Source: DATAGF01 sp963819845 (GTDB lineage Bacteria > Actinomycetota > Thermoleophilia > Miltoncostaeales > Miltoncostaeaceae). Taken from it: a stretch of 64,000 nt of DNA. The notes beneath the pieces were generated by a model, which was not told the DNA's origin, made no database searches, and worked only from the letters and a program-made list of their open reading frames with translations. Shown here one piece after another: positions 54,385 to 63,049 of this stretch. The stretch lies in contig CAWFXQ010000016.1 in assembly GCA_963819845.1 (NCBI GenBank), positions 124,001 through 188,000 of the forward strand, written 5' to 3'. The position numbers and the translations under genes are program-made. The stretch's first letter is position 1. Every line of letters begins with the position of its first letter.

Positions 54385-55514
54385 CCCGGGCGCCGGACTG
54401 GCCGCTGGGCCTGGCGCGGCTGGCCCAGGCGACGGGGCGCGACCTGCAGCGGGCGGCGCGGCGCGCCGGGGGGCCGCGCGCGCTCTGGGCGGCCGACCGG
54501 GGCGGCCTCGGGCGGGCGCTCGGCGCGATCGGCGCCGAGCTCGACGCCGCGGCCGCCGCCCGGCGGCGCTTCGACGCCGGCGCCGAGCGCCGCCGCCTGG
54601 CGGATGCCGCCATCGCGCACGTCGGCGCCCCCGAGCCCCGCTACCCCCGGCGGCTGGCCGAGCTGTACGACCCGCCCTTCGGGCTGTTCGCGCGCGGCGC
54701 CGTCAACCGCGCGCTCGCGGGCATCGCCGGGGCGCCGGTCGTGGCCATCGTCGGCTGCCGCCGCGCCACGTCCCCGGGGAGGGCGCTGGCCCGGGCCCTC
54801 GGGCGCGGGCTGGCCGAGCGGGGGGCGGTCGTCGTCAGCGGGCTGGCGCACGGGATCGACGCCGCCGCCCACGAGGGGGCGCTGGACGCTTCCGGGGTGA
54901 CGGTGGCGGTGCTGGGATGCGGCGTGGACGTGCCCTACCCGCGCCGCAACCGCGACCTCGCGCGGCGCGTGGCCGAGGGGGGCGCGCTCGTCTCCGAATA
55001 CTGGCCCGGCACCCCGCCCGCACCCTGGAGGTTCCCGGCGCGCAACCGCATCGTCGCCGGGCTGGCGGAGGCGGTGGTGGTGGTCGAGGCCGGACGGCGC
55101 TCGGGCGCCCTGATCACGGCCGACTTCGCCCTGGAGCTGGGCCGCCCGGTGCTGGCGGTGCCCGGATGGCCGGGGGCGCTGGCCTCGGAGGGGTGCAACG
55201 CCCTCCTGCGGGCCGGGGCCGCGCTGCTGGAGGGGCCGGAGGACGTGATCGCGGAGCTGGCCGGCTCGGCCTGGAGCGACGCGGCGCCGGCCGCAGGGGC
55301 CGCGCTCGAGGGCCTCGGCGGCCGCATCCACGAGCTGCTGCAACGCGAGCCGATGGGCGCCGACCGGCTCGCGCAGGAGCTGGATCACGACGCGGCGTCG
55401 GTGTCGGCGGCGCTCGCGGTGCTGGAGGTGGAGGGGCTGGCGGTGCGCGGCGAGGGGCAGAGGTTCTGGGCCGCGCCGCTGCGCGGCCCTCCGGCGGCGC
55501 GGCCCGCCGTTTGA
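54381..55514 (+). CDS. dprA: DNA-processing protein DprA (Smf)
   Basis: It loads RecA on incoming single-stranded DNA. The 377-residue protein has an N-terminal SAM-like helical region and a Rossmann-like core: VAIVGCRRATSPGRALARAL, VVSGLAHGIDAAAHEGALD, VAVLGCGVDVPYPRRN, FPARNRIVAGLAEAVVVVEA and SGALITADFALELGRPVLAV. A C-terminal winged helix (LLQREPMGADRLAQELDHDA) ends it. It is coupled to comM, the usual comM-dprA pair. It converges with the PafBC-like gene. Confidence 0.95.
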   Translation: MTRAPDWPLGLARLAQATGRDLQRAARRAGGPRALWAADRGGLGRALGAIGAELDAAAAARRRFDAGAERRRLADAAIAHVGAPEPRYPRRLAELYDPPFGLFARGAVNRALAGIAGAPVVAIVGCRRATSPGRALARALGRGLAERGAVVVSGLAHGIDAAAHEGALDASGVTVAVLGCGVDVPYPRRNRDLARRVAEGGALVSEYWPGTPPAPWRFPARNRIVAGLAEAVVVVEAGRRSGALITADFALELGRPVLAVPGWPGALASEGCNALLRAGAALLEGPEDVIAELAGSAWSDAAPAAGAALEGLGGRIHELLQREPMGADRLAQELDHDAASVSAALAVLEVEGLAVRGEGQRFWAAPLRGPPAARPAV

Positions 55515-55574
55515 CGGCGTTGGCGCGGGGCACGAGCATCGCGCCTGCGATGGCCGACGGCCGCGCGGGCGGCG

Positions 55575-57710
55575 CTAGCGCGTGGGGGCGCGCCGCCGGC
55601 CGCCGCTCGGCCGGTCGGCCCCGTAGCGGTCGAGCACCTGAGCGGCGAGATCGGCCACCGTGCGCCGCAGGGACACGGGCTCGAACAGCACGGCCTCGCC
55701 CTGGTACTTGAGGAGCTCCTTCACCAGCCAGTCCTCGCTGGCGTAGGGGATCTCGACGAGCACCGAGCCGTCGGCGAAGCGCTCGCGCGAGCCGTGCTTC
55801 TCCAGCATCCAGCGCGCCAGCGCGGGGGTGCACCACACCGAGGCGCTCTGCGCGACCGTGCCGCCCGGCTGCGGGCGGGAGCCCCAGGGCATGTAGGGCC
55901 CGGTGCTGGTGATCTCGGGCCGCCGCTCGAAGCGCTCGTCCATGAGGCTCGCGCTCCTGATGCGGTCGAGGCGGAAGGTGCGCTGGCCTCCGGCGCGGCG
56001 GCAGTGGGCCACCACGTACCAGGCGTCCTGGGCGTTGACGAGCAGGTGGGGCTCGATCGTGCGGCGGGTGATCGCGCCGCGCGACTCGGTCCAGTAGTCG
56101 ATCTCGAGCAGGCGGTCCTCGCGGATCGCGTGGCTCACGGCCGCCGCGACCGCGGTGTCGGCGACCTGGGCCCGGCCGAGCTCGACGGTGGGGAGATCGT
56201 CCTCGCCGATCGCCGCCTCGAGCTTCGCGCGCACCGACCCGAGCGATCCGCCGTCCTCGGTGGGCAGGCGGTCGCCGATGAACTCGAGGGCCCACAACAG
56301 CGCCTTGGCCTCGAGCGGCGACAGCCGGGCGGGCCGGCTGAAGCGGTCGCCGTAGGTCTCCTTCTGCACCACGACGACGTCGCCCTCGATCTGCGCGTAG
56401 AGCGCGTAGCAGCCGCCGCCGAAGTTGATGAGGTTCAGCAGCCCGATGTCGTCCTCGAGGACCTTCTTGTCGAGGTTGAGCGCCTTGCGCAGCTCGGCGA
56501 CGGGGATCTGGGCCTCGGCCGACTCGCCGCACGCCGACAGCAGCCGGGTCATCAGCGCCAGCAGGCGGGCGAAGCGCTCCGCGGGCACGACCCGCTCGGG
56601 CGGCTGCGAGGAGCCCCCGCCGGAGGCGGCCGGCGCGGTCTCGGCGGGCGGCGGCGACGCGACCACCTCGGCCGGCGCGGGCACCCGCCCGCCGTCGGCC
56701 TGGTGCCGGTCGGCCACCAGCTCCAGGGCCGCGACGACGGCGTCGCGCAGGTCGGGCGGGTCGAGCACCTGCGCCTCGGCGCCCAGGCCGAGGATCCACG
56801 CGACCAGCTCGCGGCGGTTTCCGTAGGGGGTCGTGTAGACGCCCGCCCCGTCGGCGCCGATCGCGGTCTCGCCGTAGGCGCCGAACATCTGCTCCACCCA
56901 CCACGCGATCGTCGGGGTGAGCGAGATCGTGGCGGTGAGGCCGGCATCGTCGAGCTGCCACGGGGCGCGGTCGCGGTAGCGCGAGAGGTCGAAGTCCTGG
57001 GGGGCGGGGAAGTCGTGCTCGGCGCGCGTCTTGAAGGTGATCCGCCCCTCGATGCGCGACAGGCGGAACATCCGCGTGTCCTCGCGCTCGTGCGACCAGC
57101 CCACCACGTACCAGTTCCCCGCCGAGTAGAGCAGGCTGTAGGGGTTGACCTCGCGCTCGGAGCGCTCGTCGCGGCCGATCGAGTAGTAGGTGAAGCGGAT
57201 CGTCTTGCGCCGGCTGATCGCCGACTCGATCTTGGTGAGGTGGGCGGCCACCTCGGGCGAGTAGTCGCCGCCGAGGAGGTTCAGCGACACCGTCCGCGCG
57301 GCGTGGTCGTCGAGGGGGCTGGGCCGGCCCAGGGTGAGGTGCTGCAGCGCCAGCCGCAGCGGCTCGGCGTAGGCGAACTGCCCCTCGAGCAGGTAGAGGC
57401 AGGTCTGGAGCGCCGACAGCTCGGCCGGGTCGAAGTCGAGCTCGGGGAGGTAGTAGTTCTCGGGCGGGAGCGCGTAGAGGTCGCCCTGGAACGGGTCGTC
57501 ACCCGGCCGCTCGACGGCCAGGCGCAGGCCCATGCTCTCGATCTCGGCCCGGTCGGCGTAGAAGCGCCGCAGGAAGGCCTGCTCGCTCATGCCGCCGTAG
57601 CCCTCCACGGCCTCGTGGATCTCGTCGGCGGTCACCGGCCGCTGCTGGGCCATGAGGAAGGCGACCAGCGAGAGCTGCCGGACCAGCTTGTCGTCGTCTC
57701 TCATCGCCAT
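55575..57710 (-). CDS. pafBC: PafBC-type fused WYL-domain transcriptional regulator
   Basis: A 711-residue protein made of two tandem PafB/PafC-like units. Unit 1 (about 1-330) has a winged helix (LVAFLMAQQRPVTADEIHEA), a WYL domain (RFTYYSIGRDERSEREVNPY, then WYVVGWSHEREDTRMFRLSR) and a WCX domain. After a Pro/Ala-rich linker, unit 2 repeats the pattern (MTRLLSACGESAEAQIPVAE, LEIDYWTESRGAITRRTIEP, WYVVAHCRRAGGQRTFRLDR). In mycobacteria PafB and PafC form a heterodimer that activates DNA-damage genes independently of LexA, and some actinobacteria have the fused form. No proteasome genes are in the window. Confidence 0.88.
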   Translation of the reverse strand: MAMRDDDKLVRQLSLVAFLMAQQRPVTADEIHEAVEGYGGMSEQAFLRRFYADRAEIESMGLRLAVERPGDDPFQGDLYALPPENYYLPELDFDPAELSALQTCLYLLEGQFAYAEPLRLALQHLTLGRPSPLDDHAARTVSLNLLGGDYSPEVAAHLTKIESAISRRKTIRFTYYSIGRDERSEREVNPYSLLYSAGNWYVVGWSHEREDTRMFRLSRIEGRITFKTRAEHDFPAPQDFDLSRYRDRAPWQLDDAGLTATISLTPTIAWWVEQMFGAYGETAIGADGAGVYTTPYGNRRELVAWILGLGAEAQVLDPPDLRDAVVAALELVADRHQADGGRVPAPAEVVASPPPAETAPAASGGGSSQPPERVVPAERFARLLALMTRLLSACGESAEAQIPVAELRKALNLDKKVLEDDIGLLNLINFGGGCYALYAQIEGDVVVVQKETYGDRFSRPARLSPLEAKALLWALEFIGDRLPTEDGGSLGSVRAKLEAAIGEDDLPTVELGRAQVADTAVAAAVSHAIREDRLLEIDYWTESRGAITRRTIEPHLLVNAQDAWYVVAHCRRAGGQRTFRLDRIRSASLMDERFERRPEITSTGPYMPWGSRPQPGGTVAQSASVWCTPALARWMLEKHGSRERFADGSVLVEIPYASEDWLVKELLKYQGEAVLFEPVSLRRTVADLAAQVLDRYGADRPSGGRRRAPTR

Positions 57711-57744
57711 GGTCGCTCCCGCAGCGCGGCCCGTCCGGTGACCA

Positions 57745-58800
57745 TCATGATAGCCCAGGGGTGCCGGCGGGACCCTCGCCCGGGGGTGCAGAAGGCCGCT
57801 CCGAGCGGGCGGCCATCAGGTCGCGGTGGGCGAGGCCCGACAGCAGCAGCTCCACCGGCACCAGGATCGCCGCCGCCACGAGCGCCCAGGCGAGCGGTGG
57901 GGCGAGCGCCGCGGCGGTGCCCAGCCCCCCCGCCATGCCCAGCAGGATGACGGCCAGCTCGCCGCGGGTGACCGACGCGGGGTCGGAGGGGTCGACCCCG
58001 GCGTGGACCGCGAGGGCCGCCGCGAAGGCGACGGCGGCGATCGCGAACCGCCCGTCGACCAGCGCGGTCAGCAGCACGGCCCCGGCCAGGGCGATCGCCG
58101 CCCACGCGACCGCGTAGCGCCGCCCGGCGCGGCCGAGGAGGACGATGGTCGTGGTCTTGGGCGGCAGCGCCCGGCTGTCCGGCACCCGGTCGAGGTAGTG
58201 GTGCATCATCAGCATGGCCACGCACGAGGCCGCGTAGGCGATCCCCGCCAGCGCCGCCCCGCCCGACAGCTCGCCCCGCTGCAGCACGTAGGCCCCGGTC
58301 GTGCAGCCCCAGATGCAGACGAACGCCACCGCCTCGCCGCTGAAGGGCCGGTAGGCCGCCCGCACCGGCGGCAGGGTGTAGAGCACCGCCCCGGCCAGGC
58401 CGGCGGCGCCGTAGGCCAGCAGGACCCATCCCCAGGTCGCGGCCGCCGCGATCCCCAGGACGGTGGCGGCCAGCGCCGCCGCGATGCCGGTCGCCCGCAG
58501 CTCGCGGGTGCCCAGCAGCCCCGAGGCGATGACCTTGCTCCCGCCGCTGATGACCCGCGGCGACGGGTCGCGGTCGGTGCCCGAGCGCCAGTCGGCGATC
58601 TCGTTCACGCAGTGGGCCACCAGGCCCTGCAGCAGCACGCCCACGGCGACGGCGGCGAGGTAGCCCCAGACGGAGATGCCGTCCCCGTCGCGCCAGGCGA
58701 GCGCGGTCCCGAGCGTGATGGCGGTGAACGACCACAGGAGGACGGGGATGACCCTGATCTCCAGCCAGAGGCCCAGCAGCACCCGCCCGACGCCGGCCAT
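57745..58800 (-). CDS. UbiA-family prenyltransferase (membrane)
   Basis: A 351-residue integral membrane protein with about eight or nine hydrophobic helices. The first Asp-rich site is VNEIADWRSGTDRDPSPR and the second is HHYLDRVPDSRALPPKTTT. These are the prenyl-diphosphate/Mg sites of UbiA/MenA enzymes, which attach an isoprenoid chain to an aromatic acceptor such as dihydroxynaphthoate in menaquinone synthesis. No men genes are near, so the acceptor is open. The ATG at 58800 is six bases from a -10 box. An in-frame longer version from 58950 is rejected. Confidence 0.82.
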   Translation of the reverse strand: MAGVGRVLLGLWLEIRVIPVLLWSFTAITLGTALAWRDGDGISVWGYLAAVAVGVLLQGLVAHCVNEIADWRSGTDRDPSPRVISGGSKVIASGLLGTRELRATGIAAALAATVLGIAAAATWGWVLLAYGAAGLAGAVLYTLPPVRAAYRPFSGEAVAFVCIWGCTTGAYVLQRGELSGGAALAGIAYAASCVAMLMMHHYLDRVPDSRALPPKTTTIVLLGRAGRRYAVAWAAIALAGAVLLTALVDGRFAIAAVAFAAALAVHAGVDPSDPASVTRGELAVILLGMAGGLGTAAALAPPLAWALVAAAILVPVELLLSGLAHRDLMAARSERPSAPPGEGPAGTPGLS

Positions 58801-58805
58801 GGGCC

Positions 58806-58811
58806 ACCCTA
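58806..58811 (-). promoter_or_regulatory. -10 box of the prenyltransferase gene (leaderless)
   Basis: On the minus strand TAGGGT ends five bases before the ATG at 58800, so the transcript should begin at the start codon. It is back to back with the leaderless box of the gene at 58847. Confidence 0.45.
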
Positions 58812-58833
58812 ACCCCACAGAGGGGGCGGCTGG

Positions 58834-58839
58834 TACCCT
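58834..58839 (+). promoter_or_regulatory. -10 box of the small gene at 58847 (leaderless)
   Basis: TACCCT ends seven bases before the GTG at 58847, with no SD. It supports the view that this small frame is a real gene. Confidence 0.45.
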
Positions 58840-58846
58840 CTCCGCG

Positions 58847-59131
58847 GTGTCGGTGTACGAGCACGTCCACGACCTGCCCACCGAGGACGAGCTCGCCCAG
58901 CTCGTCGGCGCGGCCACCCCGCACTTCGCGTTCCAGGCGCACGAGCGCATCGCCCAGCTCGCCGCCTCGCTGCCGCCCGACCACCCGCGCCAGCCGGAGC
59001 TCCGTGCCCACCTCGAGTACCTCGAGCGGCTCGGCTACGAGGGCGAGACCGCCGGCGCGGCGGCGGTCGACCTGCCGCCGCGGCCGGCGCTCAGCGGGCT
59101 GCGGCAAGGCCCCGGCGCGCCTCCCGGCTGA
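58847..59131 (+). CDS. Small hypothetical protein (94 aa)
   Basis: A 94-residue acidic, helical protein with VSVYEHVHDLPTEDELAQLV, HFAFQAHERIAQLAASLPPD and LRAHLEYLERLGYEGE. I recognise no family. The short regular helices suggest a helical bundle. Support for a real gene comes from the -10 box seven bases upstream and coding-like third-position G/C. Its 3' end overlaps the Nudix gene on the other strand by 41 bases, so the last 14 codons are less certain. Confidence 0.6.
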   Translation: MSVYEHVHDLPTEDELAQLVGAATPHFAFQAHERIAQLAASLPPDHPRQPELRAHLEYLERLGYEGETAGAAAVDLPPRPALSGLRQGPGAPPG

Positions 59132-59708
59132 AGATCCGCAGGACCCGGGCCGTGGCGCCCCAGACGTCCTCGCCGGCCAAGGGGTAGCGCAGGGCCAGCG
59201 GCGCGGGGTCGGGGGGCAGGGCCGCGTCCGCGCGGAGGACGTCGGCCACCGGCACCTCCAGGATCCGCGCCACCTCGGCGTCGCTCGCCACCGGCCGCAG
59301 GGGGCCGTCGGCGACGGCCACGACGGGCCGCACGATGAACCCCGACACCATCGTGCTCACGTCGTCGAGCTCACCGACCACCCGCAGCGCGGCCGGAGGG
59401 ATCCCGATCTCCTCCTCGGTCTCGCGCAGGGCGGTCTCGACCGGGGACGGGTCGCCGGCCTCGACGACGCCCCCGGGCAGCGAGATCTGGCCCGGGTGCG
59501 AGGGCACGCTGTCGCTGCGCTTGGTCAGCAACAGGTGGGCCTCTCCCGACCGGTCGTAGAGCACCACCAGCACCGCCGCGCGCCGACCCGGCCCGGGCAG
59601 CTCGGCGGGCCGCCGCCCCGCCAGCCCGGCGGCGAGGGCGCGCGCCAGGTCCGCCGCGGGCGGCACCCGGGCCGGCGGGGACGGGAGGGGATCGGCTCCG
59701 CCGGACAC
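59091..59708 (-). CDS. Nudix hydrolase, CoA-diphosphatase type
   Basis: A 205-residue Nudix protein. The Nudix box GGVVEAGDPSPVETALRETE continues into EEIG and keeps all Glu ligands. It is preceded by SHPGQISLPGG, the extra motif of the NudL/CoA pyrophosphatase subgroup (UPF0035), which cleaves CoA to phosphopantetheine and 3',5'-ADP. GTG start. It overlaps the small gene at 58847 tail to tail. Confidence 0.88.
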   Translation of the reverse strand: MSGGADPLPSPPARVPPAADLARALAAGLAGRRPAELPGPGRRAAVLVVLYDRSGEAHLLLTKRSDSVPSHPGQISLPGGVVEAGDPSPVETALRETEEEIGIPPAALRVVGELDDVSTMVSGFIVRPVVAVADGPLRPVASDAEVARILEVPVADVLRADAALPPDPAPLALRYPLAGEDVWGATARVLRIFSREARRGLAAAR

Positions 59709-59751
59709 CGGACGCAGTGTACGCGCGCGCCCCGCGCCCTCCGGCCCCCCC

Positions 59752-59757
59752 TATCCT
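59752..59757 (+). promoter_or_regulatory. -10 box of the WS/DGAT gene (leaderless)
   Basis: TATCCT ends seven bases before the GTG at 59765, again with no SD. It supports this GTG over the upstream in-frame start at 59717. Confidence 0.5.
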
Positions 59758-59764
59758 GAGGGCC

Positions 59765-61021
59765 GTGGACGCGCGGACGGCAGAGCCCGTTCAGGCCGAG
59801 GATCTCGCGATCCTCGCGCTCGAAGGCCCGACCGTGGCCGGTCACGCCTGCAAGGTGGTGGTGCTCGCGGACGGCGCCCCGCGCGTCGAGGCGATCCGCG
59901 AGGAGGTCGGACGCCGCCTCGGGGTCGCCCCGGGTCTGACCCGCCGGCTCGGCGAGGCCGGCGGCGCCCCGGCCTGGGTCCCCGACGAGGGCTTCGACCT
60001 GGACCGGCACGTCGTCGCCTGCCCGGGGCCGCCGCTCGACGAGGCCGGCCTCCGGCGCGAGGTGGGGCGGTTGTTCGCCGAGCGCCTCGACCGGTCGCGC
60101 CCGCTCTGGCGGATGGACGTCGCGCCGCTCGCGGACGGGGGGCGGGCGATCATCTGGCGCACCCACCACGCGCTGGCCGACGGGACGGCCGCGATGCGCT
60201 ACGCGCGGGCGGTCCTCTGGGACGACGTGGAGCCGCCGGCCCGGACGCCGCCCGGTGGCCGGCGCGCCGCCGCCGCCGACGACGCGCGCCGCCGCGGGCA
60301 CCTCCTGGCCTTCGCGCGCCGCGAGCTGGGGGAGGCCGACGAGCCGTCCCCCTTCGACGGGACCATCGGCACCCGGCGGGAGGTGGCCTTCGCGACGGTC
60401 CCCCTCGCCCCCCTGCACGACCGCGCCCGGTCGGCCTGCGCGGCCACGGTCAACGACGCCGTGCTCGCCGTCGTCGCGGGCGGCATCCGCCGCTGGGTCG
60501 AGGCCCGCCACGGCCGTCTCGGCGACGTGCGGCTGCGGGTGCCCGTCAGCCTCCACCACGAGGGTGACGACGCGGCCAACCGCGACTCGTTCTTCACCAT
60601 CGCCGTCCCGCTCGACGAGGGTGACCCGGTCGCGCGGCTGGCGGCCGTGCGCGCGGCCACCTCCGAGTGCAAGGACCAGGGCGACGCGGAGCGGATGGAC
60701 GACCTGCTGCGGGCTCTGGGCCGCGCCTCCCGCGGGCTGCGGCGGCTGGCGGAGCGGGCGGAGGGGGGGCCCCGCATGTTCGCGCTGGCCGTCTCGAACG
60801 TCGTCGGGCCGCGGTCGCCCGTCGCCGTGCTCGGCGCGCCGGTGGTCCGCCTCGACTCGATCGCCGAGATCGGGCGGCGCCACGCGCTGCGGGTCGCGGT
60901 CGTGTCGCTCGCCGGGGCGCTCCACCTGGGCTTCTGCGCCGATCCGGAGATCGTGGACGACGTCCAGGCCATGGCGACGGGCACCGAGGCCGAGGCGCGG
61001 GCGCTGATCGGGGCCGCGTGA
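59765..61021 (+). CDS. WS/DGAT-family acyltransferase
   Basis: A 418-residue wax ester synthase / diacylglycerol acyltransferase-like protein. The catalytic HHxxxDG motif is WRTHHALADGTAAMRYARAV. Other family blocks are LDRSRPLWRMDVAPLADG, VNDAVLAVVAGGIRRWVEAR and ALAVSNVVGPRSPVAVLGAP. These enzymes make storage triacylglycerol or wax esters in actinobacteria. The protein lacks an obvious membrane helix, which is typical. It overlaps the next gene by four bases (GTGA), so a helper role for that protein is possible. Confidence 0.88.
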   Translation: MDARTAEPVQAEDLAILALEGPTVAGHACKVVVLADGAPRVEAIREEVGRRLGVAPGLTRRLGEAGGAPAWVPDEGFDLDRHVVACPGPPLDEAGLRREVGRLFAERLDRSRPLWRMDVAPLADGGRAIIWRTHHALADGTAAMRYARAVLWDDVEPPARTPPGGRRAAAADDARRRGHLLAFARRELGEADEPSPFDGTIGTRREVAFATVPLAPLHDRARSACAATVNDAVLAVVAGGIRRWVEARHGRLGDVRLRVPVSLHHEGDDAANRDSFFTIAVPLDEGDPVARLAAVRAATSECKDQGDAERMDDLLRALGRASRGLRRLAERAEGGPRMFALAVSNVVGPRSPVAVLGAPVVRLDSIAEIGRRHALRVAVVSLAGALHLGFCADPEIVDDVQAMATGTEAEARALIGAA

Positions 61022-61713
61022 CGGACGGTTCGCCCGGCGACGGCCTGCGGGAGCTGGTGGAGCGCCTCGGGGCGGCCCGCGACGCGGCGTCCTCCATCGC
61101 GGGGCGCGCGCCCCTCGGGGTGCGGGCGGTCGAGCCGGCCCGGGGGCGGCGCAGCTACCTGTGCGCGTTCGAGGGCCCGGCCTTCCTCTGCCTCGACGGC
61201 GGCTTGGCGGCGGAGCGCGACCCGCGGCGGGTCCGCGAGGCGGCGTCCGCGAGCCTGCTGTGGGAGCAGGTGGAGTCGCTCGTCGACGCGGGCGCGCTCC
61301 GCGGCCTGGCCGCGGCCATCGGCCGGCTGCTGGCCCGGCGCGGGGGGCCGCCCGAGGTCGGCGCCAGCCTCGAGGTGGTGGCGGCGCGCGCCCTCGACCT
61401 GGCGCGCTGGCGCGACGACCCGGCGCGCGCCGTCGCGTCGGTGCTGGAGCTCGACCGCGGGGTCGCCGTCCAGGAGCGGCTGGTGGGCGCGTACCGGCGC
61501 TTCCTGCGCGCCTCGGAGCCCCTGGTCGCCGAGCAGGACCGGCTCGACGAGGGCATGGTCGGCGCGCTGCGCGACGTCGAGGAGAGCGCCGCCGCGGCGG
61601 GCGCCGCCGAGCGCCTGGCCGACCGGCTCGCCGTGGCCCTGCCCGACAGCGAGGACGGCGCCGAGCAGGTCGTGCAGGCCCACCTCACGCGCCTGGACGG
61701 GCCTCCGGGCTAG
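61018..61713 (+). CDS. Hypothetical helical protein coupled to the WS/DGAT gene
   Basis: A 231-residue, mostly helical protein with no recognised domain. A beta-like start (RSYLCAFEGPAFLCLDGGLA) is followed by Ala/Leu/Arg-rich helices, with an Asp/Glu-rich end (SEDGAEQVVQAHLTRLDG). No signal or membrane segment is seen. The GTG at 61018 overlaps the acyltransferase stop, so it is translated with it. The stop overlaps the converging aldo/keto reductase by four bases. Confidence 0.7.
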   Translation: MTDGSPGDGLRELVERLGAARDAASSIAGRAPLGVRAVEPARGRRSYLCAFEGPAFLCLDGGLAAERDPRRVREAASASLLWEQVESLVDAGALRGLAAAIGRLLARRGGPPEVGASLEVVAARALDLARWRDDPARAVASVLELDRGVAVQERLVGAYRRFLRASEPLVAEQDRLDEGMVGALRDVEESAAAAGAAERLADRLAVALPDSEDGAEQVVQAHLTRLDGPPG

Positions 61714-62702
61714 GCCGTCGCGGCCTCCGGCACGACGCCGAAGTTCTCGGCGTGCAGCGCGGCCACCCGGGCGAGGTCCTCGTCGGAGAGGTCCGGCAGG
61801 TCCGGCGCGGCGGCGAACTCGTCGAGCTGCTCGAGCGAGTAGATGTTCGGAAGGGTCGTCATCACCAGCGGCTCGGCCAGCAGCCACTTGAGGGCCGCCT
61901 GGGCCAGCGTGTGGGGCCGGTCCTCGGTGAGGAAGCCCAGCGTCTCGATCTTCTGGAGGCCCTCCAGCAGCCACGACCGCGGCCGGTGGCTGCGGTGGTC
62001 GTTCGGCGGGAAGGTCGTCTCGGCCGTGTACTTGCCCTCGAGCATCCCCGAGGAGTGGGGCACGCGCACGAACAGGCCCGTGTCGGCCTCCCGCGCGCCG
62101 TCAACGAGGTCGCCGCCCGGGTCCTGCTCCAGGATGTTGTGGATCATCGTCAGCGACGTGATCGGGCGCCGCGACAGCGCCGCCAGGCCCTCGTCCCGCC
62201 AACCGATCTTGGGGCCGAGGGAGACGCCGTACGTGCGCACCTTGCCCTCGGCGACCAGGCCCTCGAGGGCCGCGAAGAGCTCGTCCGAGCCGATCGCGTC
62301 CATGCGCGGGTTGTGGAGCTGGTAGACGTCGATGCGGTCGGTGCCCAGGCGCTCGAGGCTCCGCTCGCAGGAGCGGCGGACGAAGGCCGGCGACCAGTCG
62401 TGCGGCAGCTCCCGCTGGCCGCGGGGGCCGGTGTTCGAGTACCAGTCGTAGCCCACCTTGGTGGAGTAGACGACCTCGTCGCGGCGGCCGTCGAACGCCT
62501 CGGCCAGAAGCGTCTCCCCACGGCCGTTCCCGTACGAGTCGGCCGTGTCGTAGAGCGTGATGCCGCGCTCGAGCGCGGCGCGCAGGAGGGCGACCGCCTC
62601 GCGGTCGTCGTGCTCGCCCCACCAGCCGGTCGCCAGCGTCCAGACGCCGAAGCCGACCTCCGAGACGGTGACGTCCGTGCGGGGGAGGGTGCGGTAGCGC
62701 AT
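61710..62702 (-). CDS. Aldo/keto reductase
   Basis: A 330-residue NAD(P)H-dependent TIM-barrel oxidoreductase. It has VSEVGFGVWTLATGWWG, LYDTADSYGNGRGETLLAEA (catalytic Asp and Tyr), VYSTKVGYDW (Lys), and SLERLGTDRIDVYQLHNPRM (the usual H in LH). The cofactor end is less typical (TLAQAALKWLLAEPLVMTTL). Substrate is unknown; relatives are general stress or sugar-aldehyde reductases. The ATG is six bases from a minus-strand -10. Confidence 0.9.
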   Translation of the reverse strand: MRYRTLPRTDVTVSEVGFGVWTLATGWWGEHDDREAVALLRAALERGITLYDTADSYGNGRGETLLAEAFDGRRDEVVYSTKVGYDWYSNTGPRGQRELPHDWSPAFVRRSCERSLERLGTDRIDVYQLHNPRMDAIGSDELFAALEGLVAEGKVRTYGVSLGPKIGWRDEGLAALSRRPITSLTMIHNILEQDPGGDLVDGAREADTGLFVRVPHSSGMLEGKYTAETTFPPNDHRSHRPRSWLLEGLQKIETLGFLTEDRPHTLAQAALKWLLAEPLVMTTLPNIYSLEQLDEFAAAPDLPDLSDEDLARVAALHAENFGVVPEAATA

Positions 62703-62708
62703 GGGCGG

Positions 62709-62714
62709 ATGCTA
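62709..62714 (-). promoter_or_regulatory. -10 box of the aldo/keto reductase gene (leaderless)
   Basis: On the minus strand TAGCAT ends six bases before the ATG at 62702, with no SD. Confidence 0.45.
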
Positions 62715-62739
62715 GCGGCCGCATGGCGGCCCGCGGCGA

Positions 62740-62745
62740 TAGCCT
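62740..62745 (+). promoter_or_regulatory. -10 box of the small gene at 62753 (leaderless)
   Basis: TAGCCT ends seven bases before the GTG at 62753. It is divergent from the aldo/keto reductase box, so two leaderless promoters share a 50-bp spacer. Confidence 0.45.
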
Positions 62746-62752
62746 CCCTGTC

Positions 62753-63049
62753 GTGACCCTCTACGGAACCGAGATCTCCTTCCGCCTGGGGCCCGGGACG
62801 GTCAACGAGGCCCGCGGGCACGCCCGCAGGCTCGCCGCCGCCGCCTCCGGCTGCCGCCGCCACGTCCTGTTCGTCGACGCCGACGCCGGGGACTACGGGT
62901 GCCTGGCCGAGTGGGAGCGCCGAGAGGACGCCGAGGGCTTCGGCGCGCGCCCGGCGACCCGCGCCGAGCTGGATCTTCTCGAGGAGCGCCTCGGGAAGGC
63001 GCCCCGCGTGCGGCTCTACTCGATGGAGGAGGCGCCGTCGCCGACCTGA
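62753..63049 (+). CDS. Small protein, ABM-like alpha/beta-barrel domain (tentative)
   Basis: A 98-residue protein with VTLYGTEISFRLGPGTVNEA, RHVLFVDADAGDYGCLAEWE and EDAEGFGARPATRAELDLLE. The pattern of a beta strand, two helices and a Trp-Glu segment recalls the antibiotic biosynthesis monooxygenase-like dimeric fold, but the match is weak. Start is set by the adjacent -10. Its stop overlaps the CTG start of the dehydrogenase gene (CTGA). Confidence 0.55.
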   Translation: MTLYGTEISFRLGPGTVNEARGHARRLAAAASGCRRHVLFVDADAGDYGCLAEWERREDAEGFGARPATRAELDLLEERLGKAPRVRLYSMEEAPSPT

